Assembly: GCA_019414465.1 (NCBI GenBank)
Contig: DXLY01000026.1
Span: 12,525-22,566, forward strand
DNA: 10,042 nucleotides
Direction of reading: 5' to 3'
From: Collinsella sp.
Lineage (GTDB): Bacteria > Actinomycetota > Coriobacteriia > Coriobacteriales > Coriobacteriaceae
Under the pieces are notes generated by a model. That model was given only the letters and a program-made list of their open reading frames with translations. It searched no databases and was not told the origin of the DNA. This document shows, in pieces, positions 1 through 8,200 of the stretch (within the stretch, counting starts at the first letter, position 1; each line of letters starts with the position of its first letter). Made by a program: the position numbers and the translations under genes.

Positions 1-1079
1 CCCGCCGACACATCGCGGTCGAGCACGCGCGCGGCATCCGGCGCATCGCGCTCAACCGTGCGAATATGCAGGCGCTCGGCAATGGCGCGAACGGCGGCAC
101 AGCGAGCAGCCTCGGCCTCCTCCTGCGCCGGCGTAAAGATGCGGTTGCGCCCCAGCACCAGGCCAATCACATTACGTGGGCCCAGAGCGTCGACGGCCAG
201 CGCCGCCAGCAGGGACGACGGCAAGTCGCCCTCGAGTGCCACCACGGCGCGCGACGCACCGTGGGCCCGGGCGTTGTCGCGCACGGCGAGCACCAGCGCC
301 TGCCACAGCCACTCCTCGGAACGGAACTCGGGCAGTTCGTGATCTTCCAGGGCATCGAGCATCACGCCGCGCTGAATCTCCTGAACCAGCAGGCTCTCCT
401 CAAAACACGGCGCTTGGGCCACCACGCGACCGCAGTCGTCGAGCACAAACGAACCGCCGGTATACACCGACTCGTCATAGGCACCGACCGGCGCCATACA
501 GGCAAACCACACACTACGCTTGGATGCGATCTTGCGGTAGGCGCCGCTGCGAACGGCGGCAATGGCGGCAGTCTCGCGGTCGGTCATGTCAAACGCATTG
601 AATTGGAAATACGCAATGAGGTCAACACCGGTCGGCAACATCTCGAGTTCGCGGTCCAAGTCAAAAATCACGGCGATGCGCACGCCGTCCACGTCGAACA
701 CCGGCGGCGCCCAACGCGTGTCGTTGTTCTCGCCACGCTGCAGGGCAATGCTCGAACGCGCCGGCACCACATGACCGTCCTTGAGCATCATGTAGTCGAG
801 CAGCGGCTGGCCCTCAAACGAAACCGCCGCGGGCACGATGCAGATCATGTCAAGCTCCTGGATACGCTCGGCGACACCAGTCAAGCCGGCAAGCATGTCG
901 TGCTCAAAGTCGGCAGTGCCCACCAGGCCCCCGGGCATGGCGCCCATAAAGAGCGGAGCCGGAACGCACAGCACGCGCGCCGCGCGCTCGTGGGCCAGAC
1001 GAGCCTGGTCCTCGATGCGGCCGCAAATGCCCTCAATATCACCCAGGCGCATATCGATCTGTGCAAGCGCGAGCTTCAT
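1..1079 (-). CDS. NAD+ synthetase-like protein (NadE family), 3' end outside window, both active sites degenerate
   Basis: The first 359 codons are visible and the frame is open to the window edge. The architecture is that of glutamine-dependent NAD+ synthetase: an N-terminal nitrilase-fold glutaminase (about residues 1-245, opening MKLALAQIDMRLGDIEG, with the family-like VGAYDESVYTGGS at 198-210) followed by the start of the NAD synthase domain (from about 255; LLAALAVDALG at 290-300). True NadE makes NAD+ from nicotinate adenine dinucleotide, ATP and glutamine. The catalytic residues are missing. The nitrilase Glu of the usual FPEL is Ala41. The Cys of the usual ICED is Phe139. The Lys motif before the expected YGVFDE is absent. 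The PP-loop SGGxDS reads EGDLPS (283-288), and the following MPSRYSS-like segment is also lost. The start is ATG at 1079, with GGAAAGGG 7 bases upstream (1094-1087). It is separated from the superoxide reductase gene by a hairpin. Family membership is seen clearly; loss of catalysis is inferred. Its role is unknown, possibly regulatory or structural. Confidence 0.85.
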   Translation of the reverse strand, partial: MKLALAQIDMRLGDIEGICGRIEDQARLAHERAARVLCVPAPLFMGAMPGGLVGTADFEHDMLAGLTGVAERIQELDMICIVPAAVSFEGQPLLDYMMLKDGHVVPARSSIALQRGENNDTRWAPPVFDVDGVRIAVIFDLDRELEMLPTGVDLIAYFQFNAFDMTDRETAAIAAVRSGAYRKIASKRSVWFACMAPVGAYDESVYTGGSFVLDDCGRVVAQAPCFEESLLVQEIQRGVMLDALEDHELPEFRSEEWLWQALVLAVRDNARAHGASRAVVALEGDLPSSLLAALAVDALGPRNVIGLVLGRNRIFTPAQEEAEAARCAAVRAIAERLHIRTVERDAPDAARVLDRDVSA

Positions 1080-1118
1080 GGCTCAGCCCTTTCCGTCGTA
1101 AACCATCGTTGTCGTAGT

Positions 1119-1150
1119 AAAAGCGCCGGCCGCATAATGCAGCCGGCGCT
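1119..1150 (-). terminator. Intrinsic terminator-like hairpin after the superoxide reductase gene
   Basis: There is a perfect 9-bp GC-rich stem, AGCGCCGGC (1122-1130) with GCCGGCGCT (1142-1150). Inside it a further short GCA/TGC helix closes a 3-base loop. On the minus strand the stem is followed by TTTT (1122-1119, the first T being the last base of the stem). It sits 47 bases past the superoxide reductase stop and 40 bases before the NadE-like start, so it would separate the two transcription units. A second small hairpin, CCCC-GAGC-GGGG, lies at 1177-1188, directly after the stop codon. The U-run is short, so termination may be partial. Confidence 0.65.
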
Positions 1151-1196
1151 CGCATGTGCATATGCTAGCTATGATACCCCGAGCGGGGGCGCGCTC

Positions 1197-1559
1197 CTAG
1201 AACGTCGCGGACCACAGCCCGTGCAGGTTGCAATAGGCATAGACGGTACCGGTCTTGGAGCCGCCCGCGAAAAACGTCGCGGGCTTCATGCCGGGCTCAA
1301 GGTAATGGACCTCTAAGCGGCCCTCGGCCTCAAGGGCGATCCACTCAATATAGTGCTCGGGCAGGCTGGGGTGCTCGACCGAGCCAACGCGTGCGCGAAT
1401 CACGTGACCGTCGCGCTCGGTCTCGACAACAGGCACGTGCTTCTCGTGCGCCGCGTCCTCAGTGTTTGCGGTCAGTTCCGTGCAACCGGCAGGGGTTGCA
1501 ACGTCGTTGCCAAGGGCGGCAATGAGCTTACCGTCGGGGTCCTTAAAGAATTTTGCCAT
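1197..1559 (-). CDS. dfx: Desulfoferrodoxin / superoxide reductase
   Basis: This 120-residue cytoplasmic non-haem iron enzyme should reduce superoxide to hydrogen peroxide without making oxygen, using electrons from rubredoxin or a similar donor; it is a typical anaerobe defence. The catalytic Fe(His)4Cys site is fully visible: EKHVPV (His41, preceded by the conserved Lys40), VEHPSLPEHYIEWI (His63, His69) and CNLHG near the C-terminus (Cys110, His113). The N-terminal desulforedoxin-like region is present in outline, but its CxxC is replaced by KDPDG (6-10) and the CC pair by a single Cys26, so the second iron centre should be absent (class III-like). The start is ATG at 1559, with AAGGAG 6 bases upstream (1571-1566). 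A longer in-frame start at 1700 would add 47 residues unlike the family and has no such ribosome binding site. It stands apart from its neighbours, with a structured leader upstream and a hairpin downstream. Confidence 0.93.
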   Translation of the reverse strand: MAKFFKDPDGKLIAALGNDVATPAGCTELTANTEDAAHEKHVPVVETERDGHVIRARVGSVEHPSLPEHYIEWIALEAEGRLEVHYLEPGMKPATFFAGGSKTGTVYAYCNLHGLWSATF

Positions 1560-1592
1560 GATGTTCTCCTTTGCTGACGTGCCAATGTTCTT

Positions 1593-1626
1593 GATGGTTC
1601 TTATGCCCAAAGGCAGACAAACCATC
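1593..1626 (-). promoter_or_regulatory. Nested dyad / stem-loop in the leader of the superoxide reductase gene
   Basis: The arms GATGGTT (1593-1599) and AACCATC (1620-1626) are perfect inverted repeats. They enclose symmetrical 4-base internal loops and then a second dyad, TGCC (1604-1607) with GGCA (1612-1615), around a 4-base loop. It ends 21 bases upstream of the ribosome binding site of the gene. It could be an operator for a dimeric regulator or an RNA element of the 5' leader. I could not find a convincing -35/-10 pair in 1560-1709, so I cannot place it relative to a transcription start. Confidence 0.4.
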
Positions 1627-1675
1627 CACGGCATTGCAAATGAACACATAACGGGCGGGGACGATGGGGCAGCGT

Positions 1676-1716
1676 GCGCTATCCGCCCTGGCGGCCCCAC
1701 CCGAGCGGGTTAGCGC
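1676..1716 (-). other. Three-way-junction-like structure over the end of the SNF2 gene
   Basis: An outer 6-bp stem, GCGCTA (1676-1681) with TAGCGC (1711-1716), encloses two small hairpins. The first is CCGCC-CT-GGCGG (1683-1694) and the second ACCCG-AG-CGGGT (1699-1710), joined by CCCC. It overlaps the SNF2 stop codon (1712-1710). It lacks a U-run on the minus strand, so it is not a classic intrinsic terminator; it may protect the 3' end of the mRNA or cause pausing. Part of the symmetry may simply reflect high GC content. Confidence 0.35.
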
Positions 1717-4700
1717 CCGTCGCCGCCCAGCAGCGCCAGAACATCTTCGCGGGTAAACAGCGCCGACGAGATGCCGTCGCCGCCGAGCACGCTGTTGACC
1801 AGGTCGCGCTTGGACTCCTGCATCTGCATGATGCGCTCCTCGATCGTGTCCTTGGCGATGAGCTTGTACACGGTCACGGTATGTTGCTGGCCAATACGAT
1901 GCGCGCGGTCGGTCGCTTGGTCCTGCGCCGCCACGTTCCACCACGGGTCGTAGTGGATGACCACGTCGGCCGCCGTCAGGTTAAGGCCCACGCCGCCCGC
2001 CTTGAGCGAAATCAAAAAGACCGGGACCTCGCCCGCTTGGAACTGCGCGACCATCTTGGCGCGGCTCTCCTTAGATGAAGCGCCCGTGAGCTTAAGGAAG
2101 GCGATGTCCTCCTTGGCCAAGCGCTTACCGATGATATCGAGCATACCCGTAAACTGGCTGAACAACAGGATGCGATGCCCGCCGTCGAGTGCGCCGTGCA
2201 CGAGCTCCATACACGTATCGAGCTTTGCGCTCCCCGCCTTGTAATCCTCGTAGTGTAGACGTGGGTCGCAGCAGATCTGGCGCAGCTTGGTGAGCTCGGC
2301 GAGCACCTTGAGCTTGTCCTTCTTAAACTCCCCAGCCTCGCGGTGCTGCACCTGCTGGGCGATGCGGTCCTGGTTGGCCAGGTAGAGCTTGCGTTGTTCG
2401 CCGGTAAGCTGTGCCATGACGGTGTCCTCGATCTTCTCGGGCAGGTCGGCCACCACGTCTTCCTTAACACGGCGCAGCACAAACGGCGACACGAGCGCCT
2501 GCAGGCGAGCGGCGCTATCGCCCTCGGCATGCTCGACGGGGCTCTCAAAGCGCTTGGCAAACGACTCGCGCGTCCCCAAAAGGCCCGGCATCAAAAAGTC
2601 GAAGATGCTCCAGAGCTCGGACAGGCGGTTTTCGATGGGCGTGCCCGTCAGGGCAAAGCGCACGCCGGCAGGCAGGCGCTTGGCAGCGCGCGCCACCTGC
2701 GTGAGCGGATTTTTAATGTACTGTGCCTCATCGAGCACCACGCGGGCAAAATCCTGCTCGACGTACTCGTCGATATCGCGCCGCATAAGGTCATACGACG
2801 TTACGACCACGTTATGCTCGGCCACGCCGGCAATCTGTACACGACGTTGAGCCTTGGCGCCCACAATGGCGCACACATCGAGCGACGGGGCAAAGCGCTC
2901 CAGCTCGGCAGTCCAGTTGTACACGAGTGAGGCCGGGCATACCACGAGCGTGGGCTTGGTGTCCCCCGCCTCCACGCGCGCCAGGATATGCGCGATCATC
3001 TGGAGCGTTTTGCCCAGGCCCATGTCGTCGGCCAAGATGCCGCCAAGGCCCAGGTGTTCGAGCGAGCCGAGCCACTGGTATCCGTCGACCTGGTAGCCGC
3101 GCATCGTTGCCTTGAGCGATGCCGGCACCGTAAAGTCCATCTTGCCGAGCGTGTCCAGGCGCTCGACGGTGCGGCGGAACGCAGCGTCGCGATCGGCCTC
3201 GAGCGCCGGCGTGCGTGCGAGCATGCTATCGACAAAAAGGGTACTCGACGCGGGAAGCGACACGCCGTCGAGCAGGTCGACGGCATCGACGCCTAGGTCC
3301 TCGGCAAGACCAAACGCGGCACGCGCTCCCTCATCCAGGCGCACGATGTCGCCGGACGTCAGGCGCGCGAACGTCTGGTGGCGCTTGTACGAGTCCAGAT
3401 AGATGGCAAGATCTGCCGCCGAAAGGCCGCTCGCGCCCAGTTCGACATCGAGCAGGCTACTCTTGACGGTCGCGCGCACCGAGAGCTTGGGCGCAGGGCG
3501 GACCGAAATCTGGCGCAGACGGTCGCTGAGCATGACCTCGCCCAGCTCGGACAGGGCAGACAGGCCCTCGGTCAGCAAGTGGAACAGGCTCTCGTCATCG
3601 CGCTCCTCAAACGCCAGGCCGCCCTCGTAGAAATCGAAGTACATGGCAGCCGTGTCCATAACGCGAAACTCCGCCAGCGTATCGCGGGGCGGAACGCCGG
3701 GGCGTTGCTCTTCGAAAGGACTGCCCGGAGCACCAAGACTAAAGAGATCAGCCGACCAATCGCCGTAGGTAACCGTAATTTTGCAGGTCACAAGACCATC
3801 GTCGACGCCGATTGCCATGGCAAAGCTCGCCTCGGGTGCCACAGTATCGAGCGCGGCGGGCGCGGTGAGGTCGGTATAGTCGCGCAAAATGGGCAGCGCC
3901 ATACGGCAGAACTCACCCACCTGCTCGGCGGCAATATGGGCGGGCGTGCGGCACGGCAGCAAGCGCGACAAAAAAGGTGCGGCATGCTGAGCAAATGCAG
4001 CGTCGGTACGGCGCGCGCGGCGCGTGTCAACCAAGTAGGCGGCATCGCCCGACGCAAAGCAGTACATATCGGCGGGCAGGCGCAGGTCATAGCTACCACC
4101 AGCCGCCGGCGCGATTTTGGCGGCAAGAAGTGGTGGGCGCTTAGCGGACGCCTCGTCCTCCCCTTGCGGAGACAGCTCAACCGCCACGTCGTAGGTGCGA
4201 CGCGTCGTCGTCCCCCGCGACCAGGCGGGCTCAAAAGAGATGGTCTGGCCGCGCAGCAGGTCCAGCACATATACGATGCTATGCTCGGACAGCGGCAACT
4301 GACGCTCGGCAACAAAACCGCTGCGGGCAAAGTCGTACGACGCCGAACGCGAGCTTGTGATGTCATCGAGATAGGCAACTGTCGTCACAACAAGGTTGAG
4401 CAGCTTTGTCGATGTTTCGTCAAAGGCCTCAGGTGAATGGACAAACGTGAGCTTCTTGCCATAGGAGAACGTGCCGCCGCGCACGTAGGCATCGGCCATG
4501 CCGTCGATGTCCTTGACCACGTAGGAGACCGATCCACAGCGAATGCGGAACTCGAGCGCCCAGCTAAAGCGGTCAGCGAACAGCGGATTGTAGTACGGCA
4601 CCAACGAGGGCTCCAACGCCGCTTTGGGGGCGTCGGGATCAACGGCACCGGCAAGTTTGCGGCGCATGCTCGCCAGCTCATCCATGCGCGCGTCCGAAAG

Positions 4701-5174
4701 ATCGGAAAGCGCCGCCACAAGGCTCGGGCTCGTGGGGACGGGCGCCGGGAAGGGAAAGTTGGGGTTGACGGCCGGCGCGGCGGACGCGGCGCGCGCGGGC
4801 TGTTTCGGCTGCGCCGTAAACGTGCGAACCGGCGTGCGCAGCCCCTCAACAGGCTCAATGCCGCTGGTGTCCAGGTACGCCAGCGCTGTGGCGATGGCGT
4901 GCTTGCACATACCGGGATAGCGGTATGCGGCGGGGCAGTCGCAGTCGTAGTCGATAACCTCGTGCTCGTCCATATCGAGCGCCACGCGCGTCTTGTACAG
5001 GTCGCCGCGCGAGCCGCGCACCGAGCCCTCAACCGTCACGTTTTTGGAGAAGCGCGAGCCGCTGTCCTCAATCGACAGCACGGCGCCGTTGAGCATGAGC
5101 GAGCGGCCCTTCATAAAGGTGCCGCTCAACGCCGCCTCTTTGCGAAGCGCCTGCACAAACGTCCCCTGCGCCAT
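1710..5174 (-). CDS. SWIM zinc-finger SNF2-family ATPase/helicase-like protein
   Basis: This 1154-residue protein is a probable ATP-driven DNA translocase of the Swi2/Snf2 (RapA/HepA-like) superfamily 2 group, acting on DNA or protein-DNA complexes; the exact substrate is unknown. Domains in order: a SWIM zinc finger (Cys78, Cys80, Cys90, His92 in a CxC...CxH pattern); a Pro/Ala-rich linker at about 115-150; a long middle region of the kind found in bacterial SNF2 proteins; an SNF2 ATPase core with Walker A DDMGLGKT (Lys722), the DEAQ box at 815-818 and LTGTPIENR near 846; and a helicase C lobe with motif V (KAGGVGLNL) and motif VI QATDRAHRIGQ (1086-1096). All ATPase motifs look intact. I chose ATG at 5174 because GGAGGAA lies just before it; a GTG at 5192 would be in frame but would place that site inside the gene. 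Its start is 28 bases after the dnaE stop, so the two are probably one operon. Confidence 0.93.
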   Translation of the reverse strand: MAQGTFVQALRKEAALSGTFMKGRSLMLNGAVLSIEDSGSRFSKNVTVEGSVRGSRGDLYKTRVALDMDEHEVIDYDCDCPAAYRYPGMCKHAIATALAYLDTSGIEPVEGLRTPVRTFTAQPKQPARAASAAPAVNPNFPFPAPVPTSPSLVAALSDLSDARMDELASMRRKLAGAVDPDAPKAALEPSLVPYYNPLFADRFSWALEFRIRCGSVSYVVKDIDGMADAYVRGGTFSYGKKLTFVHSPEAFDETSTKLLNLVVTTVAYLDDITSSRSASYDFARSGFVAERQLPLSEHSIVYVLDLLRGQTISFEPAWSRGTTTRRTYDVAVELSPQGEDEASAKRPPLLAAKIAPAAGGSYDLRLPADMYCFASGDAAYLVDTRRARRTDAAFAQHAAPFLSRLLPCRTPAHIAAEQVGEFCRMALPILRDYTDLTAPAALDTVAPEASFAMAIGVDDGLVTCKITVTYGDWSADLFSLGAPGSPFEEQRPGVPPRDTLAEFRVMDTAAMYFDFYEGGLAFEERDDESLFHLLTEGLSALSELGEVMLSDRLRQISVRPAPKLSVRATVKSSLLDVELGASGLSAADLAIYLDSYKRHQTFARLTSGDIVRLDEGARAAFGLAEDLGVDAVDLLDGVSLPASSTLFVDSMLARTPALEADRDAAFRRTVERLDTLGKMDFTVPASLKATMRGYQVDGYQWLGSLEHLGLGGILADDMGLGKTLQMIAHILARVEAGDTKPTLVVCPASLVYNWTAELERFAPSLDVCAIVGAKAQRRVQIAGVAEHNVVVTSYDLMRRDIDEYVEQDFARVVLDEAQYIKNPLTQVARAAKRLPAGVRFALTGTPIENRLSELWSIFDFLMPGLLGTRESFAKRFESPVEHAEGDSAARLQALVSPFVLRRVKEDVVADLPEKIEDTVMAQLTGEQRKLYLANQDRIAQQVQHREAGEFKKDKLKVLAELTKLRQICCDPRLHYEDYKAGSAKLDTCMELVHGALDGGHRILLFSQFTGMLDIIGKRLAKEDIAFLKLTGASSKESRAKMVAQFQAGEVPVFLISLKAGGVGLNLTAADVVIHYDPWWNVAAQDQATDRAHRIGQQHTVTVYKLIAKDTIEERIMQMQESKRDLVNSVLGGDGISSALFTREDVLALLGGDGR

Positions 5175-5177
5175 CAC

Positions 5178-5184
5178 TTCCTCC
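5178..5184 (-). promoter_or_regulatory. Ribosome binding site that fixes the SNF2 start
   Basis: GGAGGAA reads on the minus strand, 3 bases before ATG at 5174 (5 bases measured from GGAGG). It excludes the in-frame GTG at 5192, which has no comparable site upstream and would make this sequence coding (Leu-Glu-Glu). Confidence 0.75.
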
Positions 5185-5202
5185 AATCTCACCCGGGGTA
5201 GC

Positions 5203-8200
5203 TTAGATAACCGTCACGCGACCCTGGTTACCCACAATCGCCTTTGCCTCGGCCAGCAGCGGAATCGAGCGCGCGTTGACCTTGGCCGGCACCTCGGCAC
5301 GTAGCACGCGCCCGTCCACCTGCTCGATAAAGATCTCCACGCGGTCGCCGCCCGGGTTGGCGGTAAGCACCGTGGCAAGACGCGCCATATTGCCCTGGCT
5401 AAAGCGGCTGTTGGGCACCATGACCTCAAACACCTTGGGCTTGTTGTTCTCCTCGTTAAGCTCGAGCGGCACGATCTCCTGCGCGATGATCTGGTCGCCG
5501 CGGTCCGAGCGCTCGAGCTTGCCCTTAATGCGCACAAAGGCATCGGACAGCTGCGCGCCGGTCTCGGGATCGACCTCGCCGTACAGGTACCCCTCGGCCT
5601 CCTTGTAGGTCTTGGGGAACACGACGACGGTGGCCTCGCCTTCCATGTCCTCGAGCTGCACGATGCCCATGGGGTCACCGTTTTTGGTCACGCGCTTGGA
5701 CACGCTCGAGACCATGCCGGCCCACCACAGCGCCTTGCCCTCGGGAATTTCCTGGTTGATGGTGCCGCCCGTAGGATTCTGAACTTCGTAGCCGGTGTCG
5801 ATCTGCGAGAACGAGAAGTCACGCGCCTTGGCTAGTGCATACTCAAACGGGCGCAGCGGGTGGTCCGAGACATAGATGCCCAGAACCTCCTTCTCCTGAC
5901 TCAACTTGAGGTGGCGGTCCCATTCCTGGCCATCCGGATCGGGCACGCTCACCTCAAAGCCCGAGCCCTCAACGTCGCCAAACATATCGAAGAACGACGT
6001 CTGGCCGCTCGCGCGATCCTTCTGGCGCTTTACCGCGGCATCGATGATGTTCTCGGGGTTGTTCTTGTCCACAAAGTGCATCATCTGGCGACGCGGATAC
6101 CCCGTGGAGTCAAAGGCGCCTGCCTTGATGAGCGATTCGATCACGCGACGGTTGGCCTGGCTGGAGTCCACGCGCTCGACAAAGTCGTGCAGCGTCTTAA
6201 ACGGGCCGCCCGCCTCGCGCTCGGCGATAATCGCCTGCGCCACGCCGGTGCCCACGCCGCGGATGCCGGCCAGACCAAAGCGCACGCCCTCCTTGGTAGC
6301 CGTGAACTCGGTACCCGACTCGTTGACATCTGGCGACAGCACGGGGATGCCGTCGTGACGGCACGCCGAGACGTAGTGAACGATCTTGTCGGTCTTGCCC
6401 GTATAGGACGTCAGAACGGCCGCCATGTACTCGTGCGGATAGTGCGCCTTGAGCCACGCCGTCTGCATAACCAGAATGGCGTAGCCGGCGGAGTGCGACT
6501 TGTTGAAGGCGTAGGACGCGAACTCGAGAACATCGTCCCAAATCTTCTGGGCGACCTCGCGCGTATAGTTGTTCTTGATGGCGCCGTTCATCCAGTGGTC
6601 GTAGGTGGTCTCGTCGGAGCCATCCTCCCAGTGGAGCACCGTCGACGTGAGCAGCTTGATTTTCTTCTTAGCCACGGGCTTACGGATACGCGAGTCCGAT
6701 TCGCCCTTGGAGAAGCCGCACATCTCGACGGAGATGAGCATAACCTGCTCCTGGTAGACCATGGTGCCGTAGGTTTCGCCCAGGATGTCGTCCAGGCGGT
6801 CGTCGTAGGAGACCGCCGGCTCCTTGCCGTTCATACGGTTGATGTAGGACGAAACCATGCCGGCGCCCAGCGGGCCCGGGCGGTACAGGGCGATCAATGC
6901 TACGACGTGCTTGTACTCGGTGGGCTTCATGTTCTTGATCGTGGCCGTCATGCCTGCGGACTCGACCTGGAAGACGCCGGCGGTGTGGCCGGAACCCATG
7001 AGCTTAAAGATCTCGGGGTCGTCAAAAGGAATCTCTTCCTCTTTGATGTCGATGCCGAAGTTCTTTTTGATGTTTGCCTTGGCCTTGGAGATAACAGTCA
7101 GCGTGCGCAGGCCCAAGAAGTCCATCTTGAGCAGGCCCATGTCGGCAACGGTATGACCCTCGTACTGGGTAATCTCGACGCCGCCCTTGGTGTCGAGCTT
7201 GGTGGGCACGTGCTCGTTGACGGGGTCGCGGCAGATCAGAACGGCGCACGCGTGCACGCCCTCGCCACGGGTGAGGCCCTCGATTGAGAGCGCCGTGTCG
7301 ATGATGCGGCGGGCGTCGTCGTCCTTTTTATATGCCTCGGCAAAATCGGGGTTAAACAGGTCCTCTTTGCCGGGTTGCTTTTCGAGCACCTGCTTGAGCT
7401 TGACCTTGGGGTCGCTCGAGACCATCTTGGACAGACGCTGGCCCATGTAGACCGGGTAGTCCAGGACGCGAGCGGCGTCGTTGATGGCCTGCTTGGCCTT
7501 AATGGTCGAGTAGGTGATGACGTGGGTGACCTTCTCGGGGCCGTAGAGCTGGCGAACGTGCTCCACGACCTCGAGGCGCCGCTCATCGTCGAAGTCCATA
7601 TCGATATCGGGCATCTCGGTACGCTGCGGGGACAGGAACCTCTCGAACATCAGGCCGTTCTCGAGCGGATCGAACGCGGTAATGTTCATGGCGTAGGCGA
7701 CGATAGCGCCGGCGGCCGAGCCACGGCCGGGGCCGACGCCGATGCCGTTGTCCTTGGCCCATTGCACGTACTCGGCGACGATCAAAAAGTAGGCGGCAAA
7801 GCCCTTGTCGCAGATGACCTTGTATTCGTACTCAAAGCGCTCTTTGATGTTGACGCCACCGATCTCGCGCGTGGCCCAGTCGTCACCGTAGTGCTGGCGC
7901 AGGCCCTTCTCGCACTCGCGGCGGAACTGGCTCTCGTGTGTCTCACCGGGGTCGAGCAGCGGGAAGCGCGGCAGGATGATGGAGTCCCAGTCCAGCTCTA
8001 CGTAGCACTTGTCGGCGATCTCGAGCGTGTTGTCGCAGGCCTCGGGGCAATACGGGAACATCGCCCGCATCTCCTCCTCGGTCTTCATATAAAACTCCGA
8101 GCCGGTCATGCGCATGCGGTTGGGGTCGTCGACCTTGGCGTTCATGCCAATGCACATGATGACGTCCTGCACCGGCGCGTCCTCGCGGCGCAGGTAGTGG

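Noticed and set aside
1..1079. NadE-like gene as a decaying pseudogene
   Set aside because: The visible 359 codons contain no stop or frameshift, the ribosome binding site is good and fold motifs are conserved; the loss is restricted to active-site residues.
66..1316. 416-codon plus-strand open frame across the NadE-like and dfx genes
   Set aside because: It spans two clearly coding minus-strand genes and the terminator between them, with His/Arg/Gly-rich composition typical of a GC-rich shadow frame.
1101..1626. Shared GATGGTTT word in the leaders of the NadE-like gene and dfx as a common operator
   Set aside because: Only 8 bases match, and only the dfx leader carries the opposite arm. 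Chance is an adequate explanation without more sites.
1560..1700. N-terminal extension of the superoxide reductase to a start at 1700
   Set aside because: The extra 47 residues do not resemble the family, and a good ribosome binding site sits exactly before the ATG at 1559.
1560..1709. A sigma-70 promoter for dfx
   Set aside because: TTGCAA, TTGTCT and CATAAG-like hexamers occur but none pair at 16-18 base spacing, so no promoter call is made.
1710..5174. SNF2 protein as part of a phage-defence system (for example DISARM-like)
   Set aside because: No methyltransferase, DUF1998 or other defence partner is nearby; the neighbours are replication and repair genes, and the SWIM-SNF2 layout is that of a common bacterial housekeeping group.
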